The position numbers and the translations under genes were made by a program. Shown piece after piece: positions 41,401 through 63,307 of a stretch of 64,000 bases of DNA (positions are counted from its first letter, which is position 1; the number at the start of each line of letters is the position of its first letter). The stretch covers positions 992,001 to 1,056,000 of the forward strand of contig JAVXUO010001488.1 in NCBI GenBank assembly GCA_033065855.1, in the 5' to 3' direction. Source of the stretch: Escallonia rubra. Lineage: Eukaryota; Streptophyta; Magnoliopsida; Escalloniales; Escalloniaceae. The notes under the pieces are model-generated. The model had not been told where the DNA came from. It did no database searches and saw only the letters and a list, made by a program, of their open reading frames with translations.

Positions 41401-44400
41401 AGTGGAACCTATTTTTGTTTTTTCCGATGGAATCCGTTTGTCCTTTTGTCCCATCTCGAAAGAGTCATTAGAGGCTAGGGCTATGGCCCTCTTCTTGTGC
41501 CTTTCACTTATTTACCCAAGGATAGTGTAGTGAATCTTGCACATTGTTAATTTTGCAGTTGAGCATAAATACGTTATCTTAGCTCAATTACAGATATCGC
41601 AAGGAGAAACAGGGCAGAAAACGAAACTTGAAGCTTTCCTTCTCTATCAATGACAATGGATAGAAGAGGAGAAATTTACTTTTGTAAACATGTGGTCGAT
41701 TGACAGAATTTTCCTTCTTAACTGAACAAATCGTTATAGAACGGCCCAGAGGGCACAAAACCCAAGTATCCAGGATGTGTTAAAGAATCCAACGTAGAAA
41801 TTCCAAGGTACTATAACAATTGTTTGTCTTTTGCAGCTCCAAAAGCGGCACTAAAAATAGAGGGGGTGAAAGAGTTCAGTTTTAAAGAACTGGAAATGAA
41901 AACAAGCAGTTTCTGCACTACTGCTCAAGTTGGCGAAGGAGGCTATGGAAAGGTCTACAAAGGCATTTTGGATGATGGGACAGCTGTAGCAATAAAGCGT
42001 GCACAACAAGGTTCCTTGCAGGGTGAGAAAGAGTTTTACACCGAGATAGAACTGTTGTCACGGCTTCATCACCGTAATCTGGTTTCATTAGTTGGATATT
42101 GTGATGAACAAAGTGAACAGGTATATACACCTAGATACTTCTAAATACATACTCAGATGCATAATGTGTGCAAACCTTTCAGTGTTCCCTATTTTGAATC
42201 TTAGATCTGCAGTCTTTTGCTGTGCTAAATGAATGCCTTAAATAAGAGCTCCCAAAATTTTACTCATTAGAACTGGATGCTCATCCACTTGCTTAAGGGC
42301 CGAGTACCTAAGTATTGGTTCAAATATATTCCAAAAAACGTATTGTTTCTTCGTAGCGTAAAGCACATACACCCATTATCTGCTTCACATGTGCAATGCA
42401 AAATTCGACACACATATGTACACGTAAAGCCATAGGTATACATTCCAAAATAGGTGCAGACAAGTTAGATTTAATCGATGAGAAAGTTGGTGTATATGGA
42501 ATCATGATATTGAGGTTAATGTAGCTCAAAGCTAGTAAGTGGAGCCGATGCTAGATCAAGTTGAGTTTCATTTCAAGCTCCATTAGTGCTGAATTTATAA
42601 CTTGAATACGAGTCTGACCAAGTCTACTGTACACACTCACGAACTCAACTGCCTAGAGCTAAGTCTGATTAGTTTGCTTGAGGCAGAGCATGGCAAAGAA
42701 AGATGAGATGATTACCAAGTGACTTGCTAACCAATTCATCCAGCAGGTTGTCGGATCACTCGGTCCTGGTAACTGTTCATAAGTTTGCACTTCCATGTTC
42801 CTTCGATCCCTTAAGTGACCTACATGCTAGTAAGCCTCAAATCAATCAAAATGATAGATGGAGGTTAAAAGCATTGAATTAGTTCTACTATGTTGGCGTG
42901 CATCAGATCATAAAACATCAGACTGGAGACTCGTATAGTACTAAACCAACTTGTACCAATTTTAAGATACAAATTATATCTGATCATTTTGCATGTCTAT
43001 GCAGATGTTAGTATACGAATTCATGCCGAACGGTTCACTACATGATCATCTTTCTGGTACAGTTTTTATGCTATATCGATCTTTCATATCTTTAAAAAAT
43101 GTTCCTTGCGCTGTGTCTGTGACTTGTTAAGCTATAATCTACTGTAGCTTTCTGGCAATCAGCTGCAAATTGCAGTGCCATTTCAAAAGAGAAAGACCTT
43201 CGGACAGGCTTTTTTGTGTTACCGGTTAATGTCATATCTTACTGTCACAGGTAGACATAGAGGATCTCTGTCTTTTGCAACAAGAGTGCATATTGCATTA
43301 GGTGCTGCCAAGGGCATTCTTTACCTCCACTCTGATGTTGAACCTCCAATTATCCACCGTGATATCAAAGCCAACAACATACTCTTGGACTCGAACTTTA
43401 CAGCAAAAGTATCTGATTTTGGAATTTCAAGGCTTGCACCGGTAGCAGATGCCAAAGGGGTCGCAGCTGCTCATATATCCACGAATGTTAAAGGCACACC
43501 AGTAAGTCTTATAGTTACATGTCCTTGTTGTTAGTTGACGTGAGGAACCGTGAGTTCATGCTCTGAAGTTATAGAAGACATGCTAAACCACCTTGATGTG
43601 ATGGCAGATGTTCATTGGTTGTTTATAGTTAACCATGTTCTGATTTAACTGAAGACGGTCTCCTATAAATTTTACCAGTAGTTCTTGTGTTTACATTAGA
43701 GGATTTAACTTTGTTTATGGTGACAAAAGGTTGACTAATCATTTGGGCCTTTAACCTAGGTTGTTGCATAGGATTCATATACGATGTCTTTTTTGCAGGG
43801 CTACCTCGATCCAGAATACTTCTTGACTCACAAGTTAACGGAGAAGAGTGATATCTATAGCCTTGGAATAGTGTTTTTAGAACTACTGACAGGAATGAAG
43901 CCTATATCTCATGGTAGAAACATTGTTAGAGAGGTAAACTTCATGCTTTTCCTTTAGCATCCTTTACAAATGATTCCAAGCACCTTTCTTGTCAAGAATC
44001 ATTTGCCCCCTGCATATAATTAATCTCATAGCATTCAGCTCAATATAAACTTAAAAAGAACTTCCTTGCCATTATTGCATACGGGCACTGAAGTACCTTT
44101 TTGTTGCATTATGTTGTTCTTATTTGGACGCTTTCTATGTTGCACTTATCCTATCTGCTGTGTGCATTTATCCTGTTACACTCGGTTACAAATGTAGTCC
44201 TCTTTCTATCATATTCGTGATAACTTTCTTTCAACATGATTACATCAGGTGAATGCTGCATGTCAATCTGGATTAATGTTTTCAATCATAGACGGGACCA
44301 TGGGCATGTATCCTTCTGAGTGCATCAAGAAATTCATGGAATTGGCCCTCAGGTGTTCCCAGGAAAAGACAGAGTTGCGGCCAAAAATGTTGGAGGTAGT

Positions 44401-44596
44401 CAGAGAGCTAGAGAACATATCCTCAATGCTGCCAAAAACGGAGAGAGTACAAATGGAAACCGATACCTCCACTTCGGAAACGTCAGGTTCAGCCCCATCA
44501 TCATCTGTCTATACTAGAAGGAACACGTCTGTTTCCCTGGACGACCTCGGCAGCAATCTTGTTAGCGGTGTTGTCCCCACCATCAGGCCTCGTTAA
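32326..44596 (+). CDS. LRR receptor-like protein kinase, subfamily VIII-1 (copy A)
   Basis: Twenty coding exons read through in phase to 960 residues: 32326-32425, 32525-32672, 33053-33124, 33235-33306, 34000-34143, 34220-34291, 34414-34485, 35200-35274, 35715-35783, 35978-36046, 36282-36353, 36445-36531, 36964-37032, 39347-39879, 40454-40612, 41837-42120, 43005-43056, 43251-43501, 43799-43933, 44249-44596. Order of parts: signal peptide (1-26), LRR N-cap ([14 protein letters not shown]), about 11 LRRs, a cysteine-bearing juxtamembrane ectodomain (CLPQSC, CFCAAP), a membrane span near 563-588, and a kinase with [21 protein letters not shown] and DFG, so an RD kinase predicted active. The closest known type is Arabidopsis At1g06840. 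It should sit in the plasma membrane and sense an extracellular cue; the ligand is unknown. The long intron 13 holds a nested repeat. Confidence 0.95.
35361..35471 (+). repeat. G-rich then (GA)n purine tract in intron 8 of kinase copy A
   Basis: About 110 bp of pure or nearly pure purine: G blocks broken by single A, then a clean GA dinucleotide run of about 40 bp. It lies between exons ending at 35274 and starting at 35715. Long polypurine tracts can form triplex or quadruplex structures; any effect on splicing is a guess. Confidence 0.85.
37396..38310. repeat. Tandem duplication of about 235 bp, one copy split by an LTR element
   Basis: Copy 1 is 37396-37522 plus 37967-38077; copy 2 is continuous at 38078-38310. 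Shared phrases in the same order include GGATGATATTCTC / AGATGATATTCTC, ATAGGTAGCA, ATTGAGATTCT, and GAAGAAAACCAGAAGCACAT. The two copies are roughly 80-85 percent alike by eye. Copy 2 shows what the site looked like before the insertion in copy 1. All of this is within intron 13 of kinase copy A. Confidence 0.75.
37523..37966 (-). mobile_element. TRIM-like non-autonomous LTR element (fossil)
   Basis: About 440 bp with two related terminal segments in direct orientation (about 37545-37640 and 37878-37965), both containing the phrase GGGCTAGCCAAAGTA and an 'aaggtca/aaggcca ... tctcat' end. Read on the minus strand, the end of one terminal segment (TGTTACA) is followed by TGGTATCAAAACC, close to the primer-binding site of plant elements primed by initiator methionine tRNA. 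There is no coding capacity. It is small, incomplete-looking and diverged between its ends, so it is an old copy. Confidence 0.65.
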
Positions 44597-47398
44597 AAGT
44601 TGCGAGGAGCGACGTTTTCGTTACAAGAAAGTTGTCCGATCCTCCTACGACCCTGTAATAAAGGGATCTTCTTGCACAAACTGCATTGTTTTGTTTAATA
44701 AGCGCATTGATGAACTTAGAAGTTTTTGCCATTTGATTGACATGAACTTCACTTAGGCAAGTGAAGGGTTGAAGATTTTACCACTTGGGACATCTACTAC
44801 GCAGGTGGGTTGAGTGACTCGAGTCTGTACACTTCCCACCACCGCTGTAATTGATCAACCTAGTTCACAAAATGTTTGTCGGATGGAGAGTTGATGTATA
44901 TGAAACAAGTAAAAGGATAACATCTAATGCTACGGTTGTTGTCTTTTGGTTTAATTAGGAAATTATCATTTAGAGTTGCATTGTTAGTCAAATGTTCATA
45001 TTCTCATGCTTCAGTAATTTGCTGTGGTGGGTACATTATAATGCCTCCTTTCATTACCTGCAAGTGTCAGCAGCTTAGCATCTCAATGATGTGTGCTTAT
45101 GGATTCAATTAAGGAAATTGTAGACGGTATTAAAATTAAAAAAGAAAGCATTTGTTGGCGTGAAAGTGAAAACTATGCATCTATCCGTGTTCCCTTGAGT
45201 AAGAAGATTTCAAAAAGGGTTAATTACACTTATGTCCCTGAAGTTAGGATAAAATTACACGCATGTCCATAAATTTGAAAAATAGACACTTATATCCTTT
45301 TATTTAACGAAATACAAGAATACATAACGGTTTTAGCGAAGTGACTGTATTGCCCATGACTGAAAATGTAATTTCTTGACATGTCACCTTTACTTAAGAT
45401 AAATTCCTCTCCTCTTATATTTTTTTCTCCTCTCTTTCTTCCCATAGCAGAGCCATATACACTTGATTGTGTTTTCCCCCACCATATCCACACAAACCGC
45501 TGTAACTACCATGCACCACTGCCGTGACCCACCCCTACTGCACCACCGTCGTGCCCCCTACACCAGAGCAAGCCATACACAACACCACCGCCGATCAATA
45601 CACTGTACGAACCCACACAGCAGAAGCAAGAATTGAGTTAAATAATTACAACAACAAAAAATTTTGATCTGAAAGCTTTGATGGTGGTGGAAGGCCATGG
45701 GTATGGTCGTGGTTGGTTGCGGAGATGATGGTGGGCCGCGGATACAATTATGGTGGTTGATTGGTCGTGGTGGTGTACGAAGGTGAGAGAGGTTAGACCG
45801 GGATCTAGGGGAGGGGGGTGGCGTCGACTATGTTGCTGCTGAGTATATTTCAGGGGAGGGGGTGAGGGAAGGTGATGGTGGTGGTGACGAGGGGTGGTTG
45901 GACCTTATTTGGTTGCGGCCGGCTATTGTGGCGGCGGCGCCGAGGTAAACGAGGCTGCCGTGAGTGGTTGAGGTGGTGCGCGGTAAGGGGGGAGGGCGGT
46001 AATTTGAAAATATACGTATAAGGGCAGTATTGTTATTTTAAAAATATGTACCGATCACAGTATGAAAAAAAAAGTATACTTTTTGGACGAAAATCTAACG
46101 GATGAATACAAGTGTTACCTTCTAAACGTTTGTGATCACGGTTTATTACCTTTTGAAACTTAGTATCCTTGACTGTAATTTTACCTTAATCTCGAAGACA
46201 TGTGTGTAATTAACTCTTTAAAAAAAAAAACTTCTCGTTTAATTTCCGTCTATACTTAAACTTTTGTTTCTCTTTTCTTTTGCTTTAAATGTCAAACTTG
46301 AATCGGCCTCTGTAGCTAAAACAGAAAAGAAGACCATTTGAGTATCAGATATTTTGTTAGCAAGCAACAAAAGATGTGAATGTGGAGGTACAACTTACAA
46401 GCAAGTCAGCGTCAAGTTGCATTCAACATCACCCTCTTCTGTCACGTCGTGGCCACAAGAGAGACGCATTCCAATTCCAACAATAAGAATAAACTTTTGT
46501 TCTTACCCAGTCAGAGGAATCTTTCTCCAACTCCGTATATAGTGATAATTAGTAATCACTAAATATTTTTAGTAGTTTTTCTTTTAATACTTTAAGCGAC
46601 AATTATTAACAGTATTTGTTTATCGTCACTAAATTAAAGTCATTAGAAACAATTAAAGACCATTGATGATCGCTCTATAAGGGGTAGGAGGAAGATTCCT
46701 CTAACCTGAATAGCAGCTAAAAATTTTCCTTCAAATAAATATCTCAGCTGCCCTGCAGCAAACTCTCTCTTCCCTTTTCTCTCTATAATATGCACACACA
46801 TATATTACGTGGATGTGAAAGCAATAGTTGTAATCCCCATCTTAGAACAAAAGTGCGCTATGAATAAGATTTAATTAGTTCGTGTAAAATTATTTATATT
46901 AAAAAGTTTTTGATAGCAAGTTGATTGATATAACAGACGAGTGAGATCTAATAAGAAGTAAGAATCCGTAACAAATCAATATTCGATTATCCTCACGTCT
47001 CATTTCATCGTTGACTATACTACGTGATCATTGTGATCATTATAACCCAAATATTTTCTGTGTCTGCAGTCAAGAGTTTTAGTTACTGCTCCGGTACTTG
47101 GCAGTCCCCATTTGACTCCCGGTCGTCTTCACTCAGTACAACGTTTATATAGGAAGAAACAAAGGAAAAGACAAAGTTGATCTTCTACGTGCAAAGTTTA
47201 TTCAAGATTCCAAAGTTCACTCAAGATAGATTTGATGGATAGAACCATACACCGACGTTCACTTTTACATGCCTTTCTTGCATTGACTTCAAGCAATCAC
47301 AGATAACCAACTCCAGTGCCAAATGCTTGATAGTTCCTATTACTCAAAGTCCACCCCTGGTAAACTGTTTCGCTCAATTCGATTTGCAAGGCTTCAGG
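44597..47398. other. Intergenic region between the two receptor kinase copies
   Basis: Contains the 3' end of copy A, a Mutator-like inverted-repeat element (45208-46223), and the presumed promoter of copy B. The part at 46540-46700 is strongly AT-rich with short inverted words but no clear element ends. Confidence 0.55.
45208..46223. mobile_element. Non-autonomous Mutator-like (MULE/MITE) element
   Basis: The left end GGGTTAATTACAC (45217) and the reverse complement of the right end GAGTTAATTACAC (46214) start inverted repeats that can be followed for about 45 bases (both reach AAAATTACA). The flanks TTTCAAAAA (45208-45216) and TTTAAAAAA (46215-46223) match at 8 of 9 bases, fitting the 9-bp duplications made by Mutator-type transposases. 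The interior has an ACC-rich half followed by a GGT-rich half, which can fold back on itself. No transposase frame is present. Confidence 0.7.
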
Positions 47399-58488
<11,090 letters not shown>

Positions 58489-58790
58489 TACCATGAAAAT
58501 CTTTCGGTACATGTAAAGTAGAAACATCTTAGAACGTAAAATAGGTTTTGGTCTTTTTTTCCTGCTGTAAAGGTGAACGTAGAGAAAAATGGGCAAGTGT
58601 GTTTGCATGTTGCAATGTATAGAAAAGTGTACATTTGTAAAGAAGGCCAAAAAGGAAAAGTAGCATTTGGAAGATTAGGGAAGACCTTGTCACCTAGGTC
58701 TGTATGGAACTTTCTTACCTGATTAGATTGCATTCACGTAGTTGTTGGTAACATACTTGGATCATTATGCTCAACTTTTGGGAATTGTTT

Positions 58791-58952
58791 AAATTCCAGG
58801 CCCTTAAACGCCAAGGAGCTCTTGATCATATGTTCTGCATGGCAGAACAGCGAAGACATTGTGTCATAAAGCTGTCTTGTAGAGACATTGCGCAAGGAAG
58901 GCAAAACAAACATCAATGCTCAAGAGCCCCATGGCGTTTAGGGGCATGAAAT
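58791..58952. repeat. Imperfect foldback, arms about 45-48 bp, loop about 65 bp
   Basis: The left arm contains CCCTTAAACGCCAAGGAGCTC (58801-58821 region) and the reverse complement of the right arm contains CCCCTAAACGCCATGGGGCTC, continuing into CTTGATCAT against CTTGAGCAT. Pairing can be followed outward into AATTCCA/ATTTCA and inward toward TGTTC/TGTTT. The size and near-complete pairing resemble a plant microRNA precursor or a small MITE. No known microRNA was recognised. Confidence 0.6.
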
Positions 58953-60590
58953 CCAATACGAATGATGATTCAGAAGTAAATGGCCGGGTATGTGACGTTC
59001 TCATTCTTCATGGTATTCCAAAGGCCTATTACTTGAATTTAAGCCTGCTTTTAAACATGTTACAGAGAGTCTGCAGCAGCTGAAACTCATCAAAATGCAT
59101 TCAAAGATTAAGACTTTTCTTTTGACCTGCGCCATGACAGACCCAGAGTACTGGGGATCTTCATTTTCTGCTACTCCATAATGGAGTACCCAAGAAAACA
59201 AGAAAGCCAGCAATAATGTCAAACCTCACTTAGTCTTAGCCAAAGCGGTCTTAAAAGCAGGTGGTACAGCCAATCCAAAGGCCACACTGACAGTAGGACA
59301 ATGAATCTGCTCCTGTAATGAGCAAAGACAAGTTGAAGAAGTAAGAATTTGCAAACGGGTGAGAAAATTACCTTTTACAAGCTCCAGGTTATAACAAAAA
59401 TGGTAAACACGTCGGGAGAACCTTCCAAGATTTATTAGAATCTGAAGGCGCCCTTGTTATCACAAAATAAGGGAAGTATGCGTGTCACTCTGTCAAGGTT
59501 CCATTTTACATATTTGTTTGGGTTGCACCGAGTAAAAATGTAACGTCTCTACCTAACAAGGCCGATTCACTTTTAAGTTATTAACGTGTCACATACGAAA
59601 GAGTTAAGGATTGGCTTAAGGACAAGCCTCCAATTAAGGCTGAGTCGTCCCGGACCAAGTTGAAGCTGTCAAATTAATGACAATAATAACTAAATTATGA
59701 ATTGTCAATTCTGGCTAAAGAATGACACATGGCTCACTCGCATAGAGCATGATGTTTTAAGTGTACTACATGTCGTCATGGAAAGAGATGTAACATGTGG
59801 CAAAGGCGGGATGAAAACTTAGAAAAGAAGGTAACATGTGATTTATCTTGTATTAATACGTGACTAGATCAAATCAGATCAAAGAAGTTTAGCGTGAGCA
59901 GAAGGATAAAGCAGGCATGCCTAGACACGTGGCAGCTCCATATTGGATAGAGCTAAGGCTAATGATTGAAAGCCCAACTATAAAAGTCAAATATGTTTTA
60001 TTGATTAATTTTCTTCAGCACCACACACAAACAAGCTTGTAATCTATGTTAGTGCACCTCTCTTTACCCTAAATAAGCAAATTTATCTTAAGTGCATCAA
60101 ACCACTGTTTAAATCACTTAAACAATCATCAAAGTGTATAAAGATCTTTGAATTGAAACTTTTGTACTCTCAACGTATTATCAATTTATGAGAGTTGATC
60201 ACTACAAATACTATAGAGATGAAACTTGGTTTGATTAGGAGCATGAGTATATATTAGGTAAGAAAAACGGTAACTTAAATAGCATTAAAAATGTCCTAAA
60301 GCGTTAAGCTATAAGAACTCTTTAGGATATTTTCAAGTCCTCATAAATTAATTTTTAAAGAAGTTAGGGAGGCACACTCCGCAAATGCCAGACCACTTAA
60401 TTTATTTGAAAATTGTGTTTACACGTGATTCCGTCAGCACCTAGCGCATCCGCCTATTACAAACTATTTACAAATTACTGTAATTCTTAGGGTCCAAGGA
60501 CTCGTGCCCAAGCATTTTACAAGCAGATAGGATTCAAATTCCACATGGCGCGGGAGTTGTGGTATTACACATACATAATTAAAGAAAGTA

Positions 60591-60690
60591 TTCTTTTTTT
60601 TTTTTCAAATTTCCTTTTCTCTCTCACTTCGACTGATTCTCTTTTTTTTTTCCAAATATCCATTTTTCTTTCACTTGGACGGATTCTCTT
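60591..60690. repeat. Two tandem copies of a 48-50 bp T-rich unit
   Basis: Each copy is a T run followed by CAAAT, a pyrimidine stretch, TCACTT, a GAC..ATTCTCTT end. The units follow each other directly. No function suggested. Confidence 0.6.
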
Positions 60691-61476
60691 ATACCAAATA
60701 TGCAGAGTCAAGGTACTAACTTAATGCTAACGAAAATGATTTGTGCGCGCTTTTAAGCCAAATTTTGTAGTACTAATATGCCAATGTGCGACGGTGTTAG
60801 TATGCATTCGAACCACAATCTATTTTGAGAAGATTCTATTTCTTCGTACCCTTAGTTACCCAAATGTTACTGTCTCGTATTGTCAATATTGCAGTTTTCA
60901 GTGACACAAGAAGGGTTTTGACTAAAATCATGATTTTGCAACTACATTCTACTACAAAACTACCGAGCATTTATTACAAAAGTTTCACTAATCTGTGATC
61001 GTGTCGAACTCCCGTCCAACTACAAAAAAAAAGAGTCAGACGAACTAGCACCTTCCATTCATCCGAACAGCCAAAACTTCAAGTTGGTAGCCAACTCTTC
61101 AATATACAGACAACATCTTGAATGGGAAGAGAAGATCAAGTGGTTTACTGCGACTCAAAGGTGGAAATTCAGTTTTTCTTTCAATCTGTAGCTTTCAATG
61201 CGCTTTTAGCAAGAGACTGCTGCTTGTCTAAGAACCAGCAAAAGATGAATATGCACAACAGAACCAACAAATCAAGCTTTGTGCACAACATTATGAATTC
61301 CTCAGTAAATAACAAGTCGGTACCAAGATGGTATACGCTACATCTCAAGTCCATGCATCAGAAATAAATCAACTGCTGCCAATTTAGTTTTATTTATAGG
61401 TGCAAAAGAAAGATGGGGTGAAGAACAAAACATCTCTTACGAAAAAGAAAAAGCAAGACGACCAAGAAAGGCAAAA

Positions 61477-62601
61477 TCACTTGGAGGTAGACTCGTTGCT
61501 CTCCAAATCTTCACCATCACGTACCAACTTCTCCTTCTCTGAAGGTGATCCTTCTTCAAGACTGACCACCTTCTCCTCTCCAACACTCTGAGAGCCAGTT
61601 AGCCTTGCCAATATAACAAATGACATTCCCCCAAGAACATTATTCGCGCATCGCAAAACCACCACTGAAGTCTTGAACAACGCAGGAGGAAGCCCTTTAG
61701 CCAGCAGAAACTCGATTCCATTCAGAGTTTGGTATCTAAAGTTACTGCTCAGACCCATATGAACCGCCCAAGTAAGAGCATTCAAAATCGTGGGCGGGGG
61801 ATTGTTTGGCGTCTCAAAATCAGGATCCATCTTCTTCCTAATCTTCATTAACCCATTTGAGATAGTAGTTCCAACTAATCCAGCTGCAAAACCAACAGCA
61901 GCAAAAAGAGCTCCTTTATAGAGAAAAGTCCCCGTGCGATTCAGAAAGCCATAGGGCCCTGGCTCAAACATGTGACTTGGAGGACAACTGGCAAAAATTG
62001 AAGGAAGCGTCGCGGTTGAGGAGCCCATGGTGGGGGCCAAGAGATACATGAGAACGAAGTTCAATATGGACCCAACGACAAGCGTTGAGAACACAAAGTC
62101 AAGCTCATTGAGCCCAAAATTAGGACGGGATGCCATATCACCAAGCACACAAGCACTTACACCCACTACTTCCTCCATCACAACCTTAAAAGGGAATTGG
62201 GGATCAGCCGCAACCCTCGATCTCCAACCATTCAAAAAAGCACCTATAGGACCGAAACTGTCCCCAGATGATGAAGATGAACTGTCAGAACTTCCACCTC
62301 CACCTCCACCTCCACTCCAACCACCGTTACTGCCATCACCCCCGCCGCCGGTTCCACGTCCCATCCCATCATTTCCCGAGCCACCAGAACGTGTGGCTAG
62401 GAACTTGGACAGCCGATTAGGGTTTGATTGTTTTTTTAAGGAAAGAGAGATGCCAAGCTTTTGACTGGGGAAAGGTGAGGAGGAATATTGCAAATTGTTG
62501 TTGGCAAATTTGGGTGTTTGGCCAAAAAAGTGACGGTTGTGGTTGAATTGGCGGGGGAGCCGGGCAAGAGGAGAGTAACGGAGCTGAGCCATACTCGCCA
62601 T
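61477..62601 (-). CDS. RETICULATA-related protein, chloroplastic (DUF3411)
   Basis: A single-exon 374-residue frame. Residues 1-70 are basic and Ser-rich, as in a chloroplast transit peptide; 72-115 form a glycine/serine-rich linker; from about 118 the DUF3411 domain begins (GPIGAFLNGWRSRVAADPQF, FKVVMEEVVGVSACVLGDMA, RPNFGLNELDFVFSTLVVG). Several hydrophobic segments follow (ILNFVLMYLLAP, GALFAAVGFAAGLVGT, CANNVLGGMSFVILARL), fitting an inner-envelope membrane protein, and the tail is acidic. Arabidopsis RE/RER proteins affect leaf mesophyll growth and plastid amino-acid or other metabolism; the molecular activity is not known. The glycine-rich linker is closest to the RER2/RER3 type, but the exact member is not settled. 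Identification of the family is firm. Confidence 0.93.
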   Translation of the reverse strand: MASMAQLRYSPLARLPRQFNHNRHFFGQTPKFANNNLQYSSSPFPSQKLGISLSLKKQSNPNRLSKFLATRSGGSGNDGMGRGTGGGGDGSNGGWSGGGGGGGSSDSSSSSSGDSFGPIGAFLNGWRSRVAADPQFPFKVVMEEVVGVSACVLGDMASRPNFGLNELDFVFSTLVVGSILNFVLMYLLAPTMGSSTATLPSIFASCPPSHMFEPGPYGFLNRTGTFLYKGALFAAVGFAAGLVGTTISNGLMKIRKKMDPDFETPNNPPPTILNALTWAVHMGLSSNFRYQTLNGIEFLLAKGLPPALFKTSVVVLRCANNVLGGMSFVILARLTGSQSVGEEKVVSLEEGSPSEKEKLVRDGEDLESNESTSK

Positions 62602-62667
62602 ATTTCCGGCAAGAAAAAAGCCTCTGGGTGAGAGACAACTTCGTTTATCTACGAACCAGAATCAAAT

Positions 62668-63307
62668 CTGCAAGAGATTGAAGCAGGCAAATAAAAAACA
62701 AAGAAGAACAATCATGACATAGCTAGATATTCCTGCACAAAAGAAACCAATATCAGAATTTTTGACACGTCCGTATCTTTCTAGGATAGAAATATAATAT
62801 GCAAGATTGAATTACTCTCAAACCAGAATCACGGATCAAATACGAGTATTGACTGAAAAGTTAAACAAGGGCAAACACAAAAAATAAGGTCAACAACTGC
62901 AGGTGTAGATTCAATTCCAGGAATCCGCACAAAGGAGGAAGCAAATAAACTTATAATCCTAGCATAAGCAAAAGATTCGAAAAATGTGAGAAAGTAGGAG
63001 GTAGAAATTGTACATGTAAACATCGAATTGAGCTGAAACAGTGGTTAGAGAACAAATAAGAGTTTGATTGACAAGTCAATGCATGGTAACAACAATGTGG
63101 AAATCAATCTCTACATGTTCAATACAAATCCTAACAAAAGAATCAAAGCGAAAAAGTTGATATCAGAGTAAGTAGTGCGATCAGATCTCCACCTCCATAT
63201 TCATCAGTATTACCACCACACGGACATATAATTACGTATAGATCCATTGATATTCATCGTAACAAACAGGGGAAGAAAAAGATTCCAAAAATGTAAGATG
63301 GAAATAC
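62668..63307 (-). other. Probable intron in the 5' leader of the RETICULATA-related gene
   Basis: On the minus strand a donor GGGGAAAG|GTATTT at 63308/63307 and a good pyrimidine-rich acceptor TCTCTTGCAG|ATTTG ending at 62668 would remove 640 bp. The spliced leader would join about 66 bp upstream of the ATG at 62601. Inferred from signals only. Confidence 0.55.

Larger units (their letters stand above)
58489..61476. other. Intergenic region after kinase copy B
   Basis: Holds the 3' ends of copy B (plus) and of the RETICULATA-related gene (minus). A long foldback lies at 58791-58952 and a small tandem repeat at 60591-60690. The rest is AT-rich with only short unconserved frames. Confidence 0.5.

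Noticed and set aside
47327-47398. Upstream in-frame ATG for kinase copy B
   Set aside because: It would add a polar segment before a good signal peptide; copy A starts directly at its signal peptide.
62027-62464. 145-codon plus-strand frame rich in proline
   Set aside because: It is the antisense shadow of the glycine-rich linker and DUF3411 region of the RETICULATA-related gene.
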